Below are positions 16,959-26,839 of a DNA stretch of 42,877 nt, piece by piece. This DNA is from an uncultured Flavobacteriales bacterium. GTDB lineage: Bacteria > Bacteroidota > Bacteroidia > Flavobacteriales_D > Crocinitomicaceae. Numbering within the stretch: the first letter of the stretch is position 1; each line of letters opens with the position of its first letter. The notes below the pieces were generated by a model, which saw only the letters and a program-made list of their open reading frames with translations, did no database searches and was not told where the DNA came from. A program made the translations under genes and the position numbers. The stretch is taken from the NCBI GenBank assembly GCA_905480145.1, contig CAJQPA010000041.1, forward strand, positions 1-42,877, given 5' to 3'.

Positions 16959-17044
16959 ATACCAATTGACGATATCACTTATTTAAAGGTACAAAATGTT
17001 GATTTACTTGCCAAAACCGATGAATTTTTTCAGTTTTGTAATTA

Positions 17045-17899
17045 ATGAATTTTTTCAAGAAAGTATTCTCTAAACTCAGTGAAGATGTAAAGTTTTCCAT
17101 TTCGAACCCAGATTCGTTTAAAGAAAACTGGAGTATTACTTCCAATGGGGTGAGAGTTTTAAGCCTTTTATTTGTTTTCTTGCTTTTGTTCGGCTTTATG
17201 GTCGCATTAATTTTAAAATCGAATTTTGTAAGTAGTTATATCTCTGACAATGAAACTTCTATTGAGAGAGATCAGTTAGAGGAACAAAGTGAAAAAATTC
17301 TTGAGCTTCAAAGAAAAGTTTTAACTCAAGAGAATTATATTCTGAACATACAATATATAATTTCGGGAAAAGTTCCTGTCACAACTGAAATTGATTCTAT
17401 TCAAAGAATGAGGGATACAATAACTAGTCCTGATTTCAACATCAAATTAACAGAAGAAGAGAAAAAAATTAACAGGAAAGTCAAAGATGATATGACCACA
17501 AAGATTTCAACGGGAAATAAAACTCCTTCTGTCTATTACGGCAGTCCAGTTTTGGGCGTTATCAGCCAGGAATTCAATTCTGAAAATCATTTTGGAATTG
17601 ACGTTGTCACAAAAAAAAATGAGGTAGTGAAGGCTTGCTTAGCAGGAACAATAATTTATGCGGGTTACACGCACAAAGACGGTTATATAATCTTGTTGGA
17701 ACATAAAAACGATGTTGTTTCCGTTTACAGACACAATCAACGAATACTGAAAAAAACGGGTGCAAAAGTTAAGCTAGGAGATCCTATAGCAATTGTGGGT
17801 AATACTGGAGAGAATACAGATGGTCCGCATTTGCACTTTGAATTGTGGCAGAATCAAGTTCCCGTTAATCCCACTGATTTTATTCGATTTACTCGTTGA
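17045..17899 (+). CDS. Membrane-anchored M23 (LytM) peptidase
   Basis: 284 residues. A cytoplasmic N-terminus of about 35 residues, one membrane helix (about 37-58), a short coiled coil (about 72-100) and a periplasmic LytM/M23 domain (about 165-280). Zinc ligands are intact: H182 and D186 in HFGIDV and H264 in GPHLHFELW, with H262 as the other conserved His of HLH. It is therefore probably an active peptidoglycan endopeptidase held at the inner membrane. The start is ambiguous in context because a 13-base copy of the start region lies 25 bases upstream in another frame (see findings); only the 17045 start opens this frame. The 3' end overlaps the convergent ABC exporter gene by 11 bases. Confidence 0.92.
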   Translation: MNFFKKVFSKLSEDVKFSISNPDSFKENWSITSNGVRVLSLLFVFLLLFGFMVALILKSNFVSSYISDNETSIERDQLEEQSEKILELQRKVLTQENYILNIQYIISGKVPVTTEIDSIQRMRDTITSPDFNIKLTEEEKKINRKVKDDMTTKISTGNKTPSVYYGSPVLGVISQEFNSENHFGIDVVTKKNEVVKACLAGTIIYAGYTHKDGYIILLEHKNDVVSVYRHNQRILKKTGAKVKLGDPIAIVGNTGENTDGPHLHFELWQNQVPVNPTDFIRFTR

Positions 17900-19727
17900 T
17901 CCCTTGTAAAGTTGAAAGCTTATGATAAGTTCCTTTAAGCATCATCAAATCTTTATGATTCCCTTGTTCAACAATCTCTCCTTTAGAAAGAACGATTATA
18001 TTGTCAGCTTTTTTGATGGTGCTCAGTCTATGCGCAATAACTAAGCTTGTTCTATTCTGCATTAATTTTTCTAACGCTTCTTGAACCAATTTTTCAGATT
18101 CAGTATCTAATGCTGAAGTAGCTTCATCCAATATTAAAATAGAGGGGTTTTTAAGAATGGCTCGTGCAATGCTCACGCGTTGTTTCTGCCCACCAGAAAG
18201 TTTATTTCCTCTTTCGCCAATATTTGTTTCATAACCATTGTCTAATGCCTCGATGAATTGGTGAGCGTTTGCAATTTTTGCTGCGTCTATAATTTCCATA
18301 TCGGTTGCATTTGGCATTCCAAAAGCGATGTTTTCTTTTACCGTAGCATTGAATAAAATGGATTCTTGAGAAACAATGCCAATGTGGTCTCTTAAATCTT
18401 TAACTCTTGCGTCTTTGATGTTTGTATCATCAAAGCAAATTTCGCCATGATTTACATCATAAAATCGAGGGAGTAGCTCCGCTAATGTAGATTTCCCAGA
18501 ACCTGATTCTCCAACAAGCGCAACGGTCTGTCCAATAGGTATTGAAAAAGAAATGTCTTTTAAAACTTTTACATCTTTATATTTGAATGAAACATTTTTA
18601 TATTCTATGGACTTACTAAAATTCGAAATTGGGGTGGGGTTTTCTTTCTCATAAATTTTTTCATCAGCATTCAGAATGTCATTTATTCTTGCTTGTGAAG
18701 CACTCGATTTATTGAGGTTTGCAATTTCTTTTGCTAACCCCGATATCGGTCGGGTTAATTGTGAGAATACTAAAATGAATCCCAAAAAATATGGACCATC
18801 CATTCCTCCATTGGTCGGGTTGTCTAAAACTATTAAGCCACCATACCAAACAATAACGAGCATTACTATTGTTACTATTAATTCATTCAAAGGGGATGAT
18901 AAGTCTCTTTTTCTGAATGCCTTTGTAATTAGTTTTTGATGTTTTAAATTCTCTTTTTTGAAAGAGTTAAGTATTTGAGGGATTGCATTAAAAGCTTTAA
19001 TAATTCTAATACCACCCAACCCTTCATCCATTGAAGAGTATAATGTCCCCATTTGCTCTTGGCCTTGCTTTGCTGTTCGTTTAAGACTTTTTCCGATCAT
19101 TGCGATGATTAAGGTCGTAAACGGCAATACACAGAGAGAGAATAATGTAAGCTCAGCACTCCAGTATAATAGTACACCTAGATTAATGATTATCGCAATC
19201 GGCTCTCTAAAAAAGACTTCTAACATCGACACTACGGCAATTTCAATCTCTCCAACATCGCTTTGCATTCGGGCCATTAAATCTCCTTTTCTCTCATCCG
19301 TATAATATGATAAAGGTAAATTCATTGCTTTTTCGAACAGTTTGTCTCGAACATCTCTTACAACGGACATTCTCAATTGAGCCTGAAACCAGATGGCACC
19401 ATAACGAAATATATTTTTAAGAAAAAAGGCTATTCCAATTGAAATACAAGCTAGAAATAGCGCCTCTTTAGGATCGGATTGTGCTAAAGAATGCATCTGG
19501 AAATCGAATGATTTACCTAGGTATATGAAATAGTCAAAAAAACCACCGTTATAGTTTGGTTGTGCAATAATTTCATCTGACTTCGTGAAAATAATTTGAA
19601 GAAACGGAACAAATAATGCTAGCGAGATCAAATTAAAGATAACATAGAGTAGGTTGAATAAAATCACCAAAAGTGCTGTTCCTTTATACTTAAAAGTATA
19701 TCTATATATTTCTAATACTGACTTCAT
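17889..19727 (-). CDS. ABC exporter, fused permease-ATPase (MsbA-like)
   Basis: 612 residues, half-transporter acting as a homodimer in the inner membrane. Six-helix transmembrane domain (about 15-345) followed by the nucleotide-binding domain: Walker A GESGSGKST (406-414), Q-loop at Q454, signature LSGGQ (510-514), Walker B ILILDEATSALD (530-541), H-loop H566. A hydrophilic stretch (about 50-85) between the first two helices is longer than in E. coli MsbA. Substrate cannot be set by sequence alone; lipid A flipping or another lipid/drug is plausible, and I do not call it msbA. It is divergent from rbfA across a 70-base region and overlaps the M23 gene end by 11 bases. Confidence 0.92.
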   Translation of the reverse strand: MKSVLEIYRYTFKYKGTALLVILFNLLYVIFNLISLALFVPFLQIIFTKSDEIIAQPNYNGGFFDYFIYLGKSFDFQMHSLAQSDPKEALFLACISIGIAFFLKNIFRYGAIWFQAQLRMSVVRDVRDKLFEKAMNLPLSYYTDERKGDLMARMQSDVGEIEIAVVSMLEVFFREPIAIIINLGVLLYWSAELTLFSLCVLPFTTLIIAMIGKSLKRTAKQGQEQMGTLYSSMDEGLGGIRIIKAFNAIPQILNSFKKENLKHQKLITKAFRKRDLSSPLNELIVTIVMLVIVWYGGLIVLDNPTNGGMDGPYFLGFILVFSQLTRPISGLAKEIANLNKSSASQARINDILNADEKIYEKENPTPISNFSKSIEYKNVSFKYKDVKVLKDISFSIPIGQTVALVGESGSGKSTLAELLPRFYDVNHGEICFDDTNIKDARVKDLRDHIGIVSQESILFNATVKENIAFGMPNATDMEIIDAAKIANAHQFIEALDNGYETNIGERGNKLSGGQKQRVSIARAILKNPSILILDEATSALDTESEKLVQEALEKLMQNRTSLVIAHRLSTIKKADNIIVLSKGEIVEQGNHKDLMMLKGTYHKLSTLQGINE

Positions 19728-19735
19728 ATCTTGGG

Positions 19736-19767
19736 CAAATATAGTTTTTGTTTTCCTGAACAGTCAA
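19736..19767 (-). promoter_or_regulatory. Putative promoter of the ABC exporter gene
   Basis: On the minus strand: TTG (765-767), 21 bases, then TATATTTG (736-743), which fits the TTG-N17-23-TAnnTTTG consensus fully. The -7 box ends 8 bases before the start codon, so the transcript would have almost no leader. Confidence 0.5.
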
Positions 19768-19785
19768 TTCTGACAGAACAATTCT

Positions 19786-19793
19786 TACTTTTG
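19786..19793 (+). promoter_or_regulatory. Putative -7 element of rbfA
   Basis: TACTTTTG matches TAnnTTTG exactly and ends 4 bases before the ATG at 19798, so initiation would fall at or next to the start codon. No TTG at 17-23 bases upstream. Confidence 0.4.
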
Positions 19794-19797
19794 TACC

Positions 19798-20133
19798 ATG
19801 AGTTCAATAAGACAAAATAGAATAGAAGGGGTGATTCAAGAAGAAATGTCCATGCTTTTTCAACGAAATGCACGCGATTTATGTTTAGGAGCAATGGTTA
19901 CAGTTACTACTGTCCGTGTATCTCCTGACTTATCTTCAGCCAAATGTTACCTCAGTATTTTTGCTGGTCCACCAAAAGATGAAGTTCTTGAAAACATTGT
20001 TCTCAATGCACCTAAAATTAGAGGTGAGGTAGGAAGAAGGTTGAAAAACATGAAGCATATTCCATCGTTATCATTTTACATTGATGACTCCCTCGATTAT
20101 GCAAGTAAAATTGATGAGTTACTTAAAAAGTAG
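19798..20133 (+). CDS. rbfA: Ribosome-binding factor A
   Basis: 111 residues, normal for the family. RbfA binds the 30S precursor and is needed for late 16S rRNA processing and cold adaptation. The N-terminal SSIRQNRIEGVIQEEMS helix, the VTVTTVRVSPDLSSAKCYLSIF strand pair and the C-terminal KIRGEVGRRLKNMKHIPSLSFYIDDS segment, ending in a DYASKIDELL helix, are the family pattern (KH-like fold). The 3' end overlaps the start of the downstream permease gene by 20 bases, so the two are probably translated together. The ATG sits just downstream of a TAnnTTTG box. Confidence 0.95.
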   Translation: MSSIRQNRIEGVIQEEMSMLFQRNARDLCLGAMVTVTTVRVSPDLSSAKCYLSIFAGPPKDEVLENIVLNAPKIRGEVGRRLKNMKHIPSLSFYIDDSLDYASKIDELLKK

Positions 20134-21361
20134 TCCTATCAATGTCCCTTATTTCATAGCGCGCAGATATTTATCAGCCAAGAAGAAGAAGAACGTAATA
20201 AATCTTATTACCCGTGTTTCCGTTGTGGGTATTGCTATTATTACAGCCGCATTAATTATTTTACTTTCAGCCTTTAATGGAATTGAAATGATGATAGAGC
20301 AGTTGTATTCAGAATTTGATTCTGATATAACCATCCATGTGAAAGAGGGTAAGACTTTTAGTGAAAACAGAATTGATTCAAAATCGATATCTATGCTTCC
20401 CGAAGTCATAGGTGTTTCTCGTGCAATTGAAGAAACGGTCATTCTTAAGCATGAACAGAAATGGGTAAATGCCGAGCTAATAGGTGTTGATTCTTCTTTT
20501 TTAAAAATGAGCCATATGGATTCACATATGGTTGATGGTGTAGCTATTTTAAATGATAGGGAAGAAAATTTCGCTTTAATTGGAGCAAGCTTGTTGGATA
20601 AGTTGGATGGGTTTATTCCTGAGGCATACGGTCATGAATCACTAGTCTGCTATGTGCCTAAGAGAAGAATAAAAATTCGACCGGGCAAGAGTCCTTTTAA
20701 GTCACAAATAGTAAACTTATCTGGGCGTATAAATTTCAACAAGGAAGTGAACGCGAGTAGCTTTATCGTTCCATTGAATTTAGCTAAAGATTTGTTGGGG
20801 TATAAAAATCAAATTTCTGCTCTTTATATTGATTGTAAAAATGAAACTTCCAAGGAAGAACTTAAAGGTAAAATACAAGGTTTAGTTGGTCGTCAGTTTG
20901 ATGTGAAAACGAGTTATGAAAAGAATGAATTGGTTTACAAAACGAGTAAGTCAGAAAAACTTATTGTATTAATTATTCTTTTATTCATTTTTATTCTTGC
21001 TGCATTTAATTTAGTCGCATCGCTTACGGTTCTTTTTGTTGAGAAATTAGAAAACATTAAAACAATGTTGAGTTTTGGAGCTAGCAAGAAATTTCTTTTC
21101 AGAATTTTCTTTTATGAGGGTTTGTTAATTGCTGGAAAAGGGATTCTTTTCGGGGTTCTTTTGGGTTATTTCGTATGTTTCCTCCAAATACAATTTGATT
21201 TCATTACGATGCCAAATTCTGGAGGAGAACCATTTCCCATCAGAATATCATTAAAAGATGGTAGCGTGATCATTTTATTAGTCTCATTATTGAGTGTCAT
21301 TCTTTCTTATTTGCCAGTAAAATATTTAATCAAAAAGAATGTTGGTGATGTCATAAACTAA
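20114..21361 (+). CDS. LolC/LolE-type ABC transporter permease (FtsX family)
   Basis: 415 residues from the ATG inside rbfA (MSYLKSSPINVPYFIARRYL); in-frame codons further upstream would add 11 residues with no family likeness. The layout is that of LolC/E: N-terminal FIARRYLSAKKKK, first membrane helix about 30-55, a periplasmic domain of about 220 residues, and three C-terminal helices (about 285-310, 330-360, 380-405) forming the FtsX domain. LolCDE extracts lipoproteins from the inner membrane for transport to the outer membrane. The ATPase (LolD) is not in the window. Pairing of rbfA with this permease is a frequent arrangement in Bacteroidota as I recall it. Whether it is a true LolC/E or another export permease is not settled. 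Confidence 0.88.
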   Translation: MSYLKSSPINVPYFIARRYLSAKKKKNVINLITRVSVVGIAIITAALIILLSAFNGIEMMIEQLYSEFDSDITIHVKEGKTFSENRIDSKSISMLPEVIGVSRAIEETVILKHEQKWVNAELIGVDSSFLKMSHMDSHMVDGVAILNDREENFALIGASLLDKLDGFIPEAYGHESLVCYVPKRRIKIRPGKSPFKSQIVNLSGRINFNKEVNASSFIVPLNLAKDLLGYKNQISALYIDCKNETSKEELKGKIQGLVGRQFDVKTSYEKNELVYKTSKSEKLIVLIILLFIFILAAFNLVASLTVLFVEKLENIKTMLSFGASKKFLFRIFFYEGLLIAGKGILFGVLLGYFVCFLQIQFDFITMPNSGGEPFPIRISLKDGSVIILLVSLLSVILSYLPVKYLIKKNVGDVIN

Positions 21362-21453
21362 ATGACTTAAATCAAAAACATACAGGGTTATAAGTTTAAA
21401 AGAGGCGATAATCACATGTAATTAAAAAAGGTTTTCATTTTTTTTCATTTTCA

Positions 21454-21486
21454 TTGATTTATATTAATAGAAAAGCCATATATTTG
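21454..21486 (+). promoter_or_regulatory. Promoter of atpD-atpC
   Basis: TTG at 21454-21456, 22 bases, then TATATTTG at 21479-21486: a full match to the Bacteroidota consensus. The start codon at 21525 would leave a leader of about 33 bases. Confidence 0.55.
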
Positions 21487-21506
21487 CACCCAAAATTGAG
21501 AGTTAA

Positions 21507-23030
<1,524 letters not shown>

Positions 23031-23047
23031 TTTTAATTAAGGAAAAA

Positions 23048-23335
23048 ATGCAATTAGAAATTATAACACCAGAAGCGAAAATTTTCTCAGGGGAAGCAGA
23101 TGCAGTTCAGTTTCCAGGATTAGACGGTTCTTTTCAAGTTTTAGATAACCATGCTGCAATTATTTCAGCTTTAGTGAAAGGTGTGGTGAAGGCAAATTTG
23201 AAAAATGCGTTCGATTCTCCAGAAAAGAGTGATTTAGTTCATGTCGACCAGAAGGATAGCAAAGTAATTCGTGTTGATATCAAAGGTGGTGTAGTGGAAA
23301 TGCTAAATAATAAAGTTATTGTATTGGCCGAATAA
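23048..23335 (+). CDS. atpC: ATP synthase F1 subunit epsilon, short form
   Basis: 95 residues against about 139 in E. coli. The N-terminal beta-sandwich is complete (LEIITPEAKIFSGEA, VQFPGLDGSFQVLDNHAAIISAL), which contacts gamma and the c-ring. The C-terminal alpha-helical hairpin that inhibits ATP hydrolysis in E. coli and Bacillus is absent: the chain ends with the last strand, GGVVEMLNNKVIVLAE. Short epsilon subunits are usual in Bacteroidota as I recall, so this is probably normal and not truncation. It follows atpD by 17 bases and is closed by a strong terminator. Confidence 0.95.
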   Translation: MQLEIITPEAKIFSGEADAVQFPGLDGSFQVLDNHAAIISALVKGVVKANLKNAFDSPEKSDLVHVDQKDSKVIRVDIKGGVVEMLNNKVIVLAE

Positions 23336-23360
23336 AATTGGAAGTACAAGTGAATTAAAA

Positions 23361-23390
23361 GGGAGCTGGGTTAAACCAACTCCCTTTTTT
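23361..23390 (+). terminator. Rho-independent terminator after atpC
   Basis: GGGAG (23361-23365) pairs with CTCCC (23380-23384), extended by TGG/CCA after one mismatch, with a 6-base loop, followed by six T. It lies 25 bases past the atpC stop. Confidence 0.85.
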
Positions 23391-23423
23391 GTTAAAGTAC
23401 GTTAAGTCTTAGCGCTAAAAAGA

Positions 23424-23453
23424 TTGACAAACACTTTACTTTCACTATTTTCG
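23424..23453 (+). promoter_or_regulatory. Putative promoter of the uppS-bamA run
   Basis: TTG at 23424-23426, 19 bases, then TATTTTCG at 23446-23453; one base differs from TAnnTTTG. It follows the atpC terminator and precedes the GTG start at 23475 by 21 bases. Confidence 0.4.
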
Positions 23454-23474
23454 TTGTTCAATTAAAAATAGATT

Positions 23475-24224
23475 GTGAGTACATTAGAGAAAATAGATTT
23501 AAATAACACTCCAGAACATATCGCCATTATTATGGACGGTAATGGTAGATGGGCTAAACAGCAAGGAGAAAAGAGATTGTTTGGGCATAATACTGGAGTA
23601 GAGTCTGTAAGAGAAGCCTTAAAAGCTGCTCAAAAATCTAATGTGAAGTATCTAACATTATATGCCTTCTCAACTGAAAATTGGAATAGACCAAAAGAAG
23701 AAGTTGAAGGACTAATGAATTTATTAGTTCATACGATTAGTAACGAGGTAGATGAGTTGAATAAAAGTAATGTTAGAATTACCACAATTGGTGATTTAGA
23801 TGGTTTACCTGGAAATTGTAAAGATGAAATGGTAAACGCCTTTGAGAGAACAAAAACAAATACGGGGGTAAACCTGGTTCTAGCATTAAATTACAGTTCA
23901 AAGTGGGAGATACTGGAAACTGTTAAGTCTATAGCGAATCAAGTCAAAGAAGGAACCTTAGACACAGATAGTATAAATGATGAATATTTTTCAAACTCAT
24001 TGTCCACAAAAGGTATTCCTGATCCAGAATTATTAATTAGAACAAGCGGAGAGCATAGAATAAGTAACTTTTTGCTGTGGCAAATTGCTTATTCTGAATT
24101 ATATTTTACTGAAGTTCTTTGGCCAGATTTTAAAGAAGAAGATTTATATGAAGCTGTTTTGAATTATCAATCGAGAGAAAGAAGATTTGGAATGGTTTCT
24201 GAACAAATAGAAAAAAACTTATGA
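23475..24224 (+). CDS. uppS: Isoprenyl transferase (undecaprenyl diphosphate synthase)
   Basis: 249 residues. cis-Prenyltransferase that extends farnesyl diphosphate with isopentenyl units to make the C55 lipid carrier for peptidoglycan and surface polysaccharides; peripheral to the cytoplasmic membrane. Catalytic D21 and the diphosphate-binding loop in IIMDGNGRWAKQQG, H38 in LFGHN, and the C-terminal IRTSGEHRISNFLLWQIAYSE and WPDF motifs are all present. The start is GTG (GTG AGT ACA TTA GAG); no ATG in frame would retain the N-terminal motif region. The stop overlaps the bamA start in ATGA, so the two are translationally coupled. Confidence 0.97.
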   Translation: MSTLEKIDLNNTPEHIAIIMDGNGRWAKQQGEKRLFGHNTGVESVREALKAAQKSNVKYLTLYAFSTENWNRPKEEVEGLMNLLVHTISNEVDELNKSNVRITTIGDLDGLPGNCKDEMVNAFERTKTNTGVNLVLALNYSSKWEILETVKSIANQVKEGTLDTDSINDEYFSNSLSTKGIPDPELLIRTSGEHRISNFLLWQIAYSELYFTEVLWPDFKEEDLYEAVLNYQSRERRFGMVSEQIEKNL

Positions 24225-26782
24225 GTATCCTACAACGATTAGTTTTCGTTTGCACAATACTGTTGTCTTTCACTTCCTTTTCTCAGGTTGTTGCTATCGG
24301 CGATGTTGAGGTAGATTTTAAAAGCCCCAAAACATATGAAATTGGTCCAATTAGAGTAGAAGGGGCGGATAACTATGATCACAACGCAATTAAGTTATTG
24401 GCAGATTTAAGGCAAGGGCAATCAATTACAATTCCAGGAGAGAAAATTTCGAGAGCGATTAAGAATCTTTGGGAGGAAGGCTTATTCTCAAACATTGAAA
24501 TATTAACAGAGAAAGAAGTTGCGGGAGTAATATACCTAGTGATTAAAGTCGCTCCTAGAGCAAAACTTTCTCGGTTTAAATTTGTTGGTGTAAACAAACG
24601 AGAGGCAGATAAAATTAGAGAAGAAATTTCACTTTTTTCTGGAAAGACGATTACTGAAAATTTAATTTATTCTACAGAAAGTAAAATTAGAGGATACTTT
24701 AGAGAGAAAGGTCATTATACTGTAAAAGCTAATATTACTAGAGAGCAAGATAAACTGATGAACAACTCAGAGGTTTTTGTAATTAACATTGAAAAAGGCC
24801 CTAAAGTAAAAATTGGCGAACTAAATATTACCGGCAATGAAACAGTTGCTACATGGAAATTGAAAATGGCCATGAAGGACACCAAGCAAAAAGTTTTCTG
24901 GAGGTTCTTCAAACGTTCTAAATTTAATGAGACGGCTTACCTGCGAGACAAACAAGCAATGCTTGATAAGTTTAGTTCAAAAGGATTAAGAGACGTTGAG
25001 ATTATTGTTGATACTGTCTACTTAGCCGATAGAAAAAACATGCGCATTGACATCAAGATTGATGAGGGTGACGTATACTATTTTGGAGACATTGAATGGA
25101 TTGGAAATGCAAAGTTTCGCTCGTCTTATTTAGATACTGTATTAGGAATAAAAAGAGGAGATATTTACAATAAACAATTATTAGATACACGTCTACAAAT
25201 GTCAGAGGATGGAAGAGATATCTCGTCATTATATATGGATAGAGGTCATTTGTTTTTTCAAGTTATTCCTGTAGAGCAGCATGTTGAGAAGAATCACATT
25301 AGCTATCAAATGAGAATTATTGAAGGTAAAGAAGCACGAATCAAAAACATTATTATTCGTGGAAACACAAAAACGAATGAGTACGTTATTCGTAGAGAAA
25401 TTAGAACTAAGCCTGGAGATCTATTTAATCGCAATGACATTATTAGAACGCAGCGTGAGTTAGCTCAATTAGGATACTTCAATGAACAAGCATTTCAAAT
25501 TAATCCAATTCCAAATCCTCAAGATGGAACGGTTGATATAGAATATGTTGTTGAGGAAAAATCTTCTGATCAAATAGAATTGTCGGGCGGTTATGGTGGC
25601 GCTGGAGCAGATGGTAGAGGAAGAATCATCGGAACTCTTGGGCTGACATTTAATAACTTTAGCCTTCAAAATGTTTTTAAGAAAGGAGCTTGGACACCTC
25701 TTCCTGGTGGAGATGGACAAAAGCTTTCAATTCGTGCACAAACTAATGGCCGATTTTATCAAGGGTATAATTTCTCTTTCACAGAACCATGGTTAGGAGG
25801 CAAGAAACCAACCTCACTTTCCGTTTGGATGAACCATACGGCCATCGGAAATGGAGTACTACCATCTAATCCAACCTATACAGGAATTGGAATTACGGGT
25901 GTTGGTGTTGGGATAGGTAGAAGAAAGAAAATTCCGGATGATTGGTTTCAAGCTTATTATGAAGTTGCTTACCAATACTATGACGTAAAAGATTATGCTA
26001 ATTTCGGAATATTCACGAATGGATACGCGAATGATATATCACTAAAATATGTTTTGCAAAGAAGTTCTGTAAGTTCTCCAATCTACCCACAAGGTGGATC
26101 TAACTTGAAGTTTACCGCAAAAGCTACTTTGCCTTATTCATCTTTTGATGACGTTGATGATTATTCAGAATTACCGAATCAAGAAAGGTTTAAATACCTT
26201 GAATATTATAAATTTAAATTTACGGGAGAATGGTATTTCCCTTTGACGAAAGACAAGAAATTGATTTTGATGCCGAGAATAGGATTTGGTTTCATGGGTG
26301 CCTATAATAAATCAAAAGGAATTACTCCTTTCGACCGTTTCAATTTAGGAGGAAGTGGTTTAACTGGAGTCAATCAAATTGGTGGTCAAGAAATTATTGC
26401 ACTTCGTGGATATGAAGAATCTTCTGGAGGTCTTCATTCACAAGGTGGAGATCCATTTATTGCAAAGTATACGCTTGAAGTACGATACCCAATTTCCCTC
26501 AATCCTTCTGCTACATTCTATGCCTTAGCATTTGCTGAAGCAGGAAACACTTATCCAGATGTGGCTAGGTTTAATCCTTTCAATGTGAAAAGAGCAGCTG
26601 GTGTTGGAGTAAGAGTATTCTTGCCAATGTTCGGAATGCTTGGACTTGATTATGGTTTAGGTTTTGATAAATTAGACCCTTGGTCAAGCGGTTTTGGGGG
26701 GACATCTGATTCGAGTATTGATCAAAAAGGATTCTATGGTAAATTGAATTTCACAATTGGTATGAACCTAGGAGAATTATAA
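24221..26782 (+). CDS. bamA: Outer membrane protein assembly factor BamA
   Basis: 853 residues. Core of the BAM complex, which folds beta-barrel proteins into the outer membrane. Signal peptide about 1-22, POTRA domains from about 40 to 460 (repeating motifs such as LSRFKFVGVNKREADKI, VKIGELNITGNETV, ARIKNIIIRGNTKTNEYVIRREI), then a 16-strand barrel from about 465 to the end. The barrel carries the GGxGxxGxxG-type SGGYGGAGADGRG start and the conserved NLGGSGLTG and RGYEE segments, the latter matching the VRGF/Y loop of Omp85 proteins. It follows uppS with a 4-base ATGA overlap and precedes two Skp-like genes, so assembly factor and chaperones are made together. The chain ends in Leu instead of the usual aromatic residue. 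Confidence 0.95.
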   Translation: MSILQRLVFVCTILLSFTSFSQVVAIGDVEVDFKSPKTYEIGPIRVEGADNYDHNAIKLLADLRQGQSITIPGEKISRAIKNLWEEGLFSNIEILTEKEVAGVIYLVIKVAPRAKLSRFKFVGVNKREADKIREEISLFSGKTITENLIYSTESKIRGYFREKGHYTVKANITREQDKLMNNSEVFVINIEKGPKVKIGELNITGNETVATWKLKMAMKDTKQKVFWRFFKRSKFNETAYLRDKQAMLDKFSSKGLRDVEIIVDTVYLADRKNMRIDIKIDEGDVYYFGDIEWIGNAKFRSSYLDTVLGIKRGDIYNKQLLDTRLQMSEDGRDISSLYMDRGHLFFQVIPVEQHVEKNHISYQMRIIEGKEARIKNIIIRGNTKTNEYVIRREIRTKPGDLFNRNDIIRTQRELAQLGYFNEQAFQINPIPNPQDGTVDIEYVVEEKSSDQIELSGGYGGAGADGRGRIIGTLGLTFNNFSLQNVFKKGAWTPLPGGDGQKLSIRAQTNGRFYQGYNFSFTEPWLGGKKPTSLSVWMNHTAIGNGVLPSNPTYTGIGITGVGVGIGRRKKIPDDWFQAYYEVAYQYYDVKDYANFGIFTNGYANDISLKYVLQRSSVSSPIYPQGGSNLKFTAKATLPYSSFDDVDDYSELPNQERFKYLEYYKFKFTGEWYFPLTKDKKLILMPRIGFGFMGAYNKSKGITPFDRFNLGGSGLTGVNQIGGQEIIALRGYEESSGGLHSQGGDPFIAKYTLEVRYPISLNPSATFYALAFAEAGNTYPDVARFNPFNVKRAAGVGVRVFLPMFGMLGLDYGLGFDKLDPWSSGFGGTSDSSIDQKGFYGKLNFTIGMNLGEL

Positions 26783-26806
26783 TCGAATCAATTATAATAA
26801 AAGTAT

Positions 26807-26814
26807 TAAATTCG
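26807..26814 (+). promoter_or_regulatory. Possible -7 element before the first skp-like gene
   Basis: TAAATTCG, one base off TAnnTTTG, 25 bases before the ATG. Weak; readthrough from bamA (57-base gap) is equally possible. Confidence 0.15.
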
Positions 26815-26839
26815 CCGTTCAGCAAGCAAAGACAATTTT

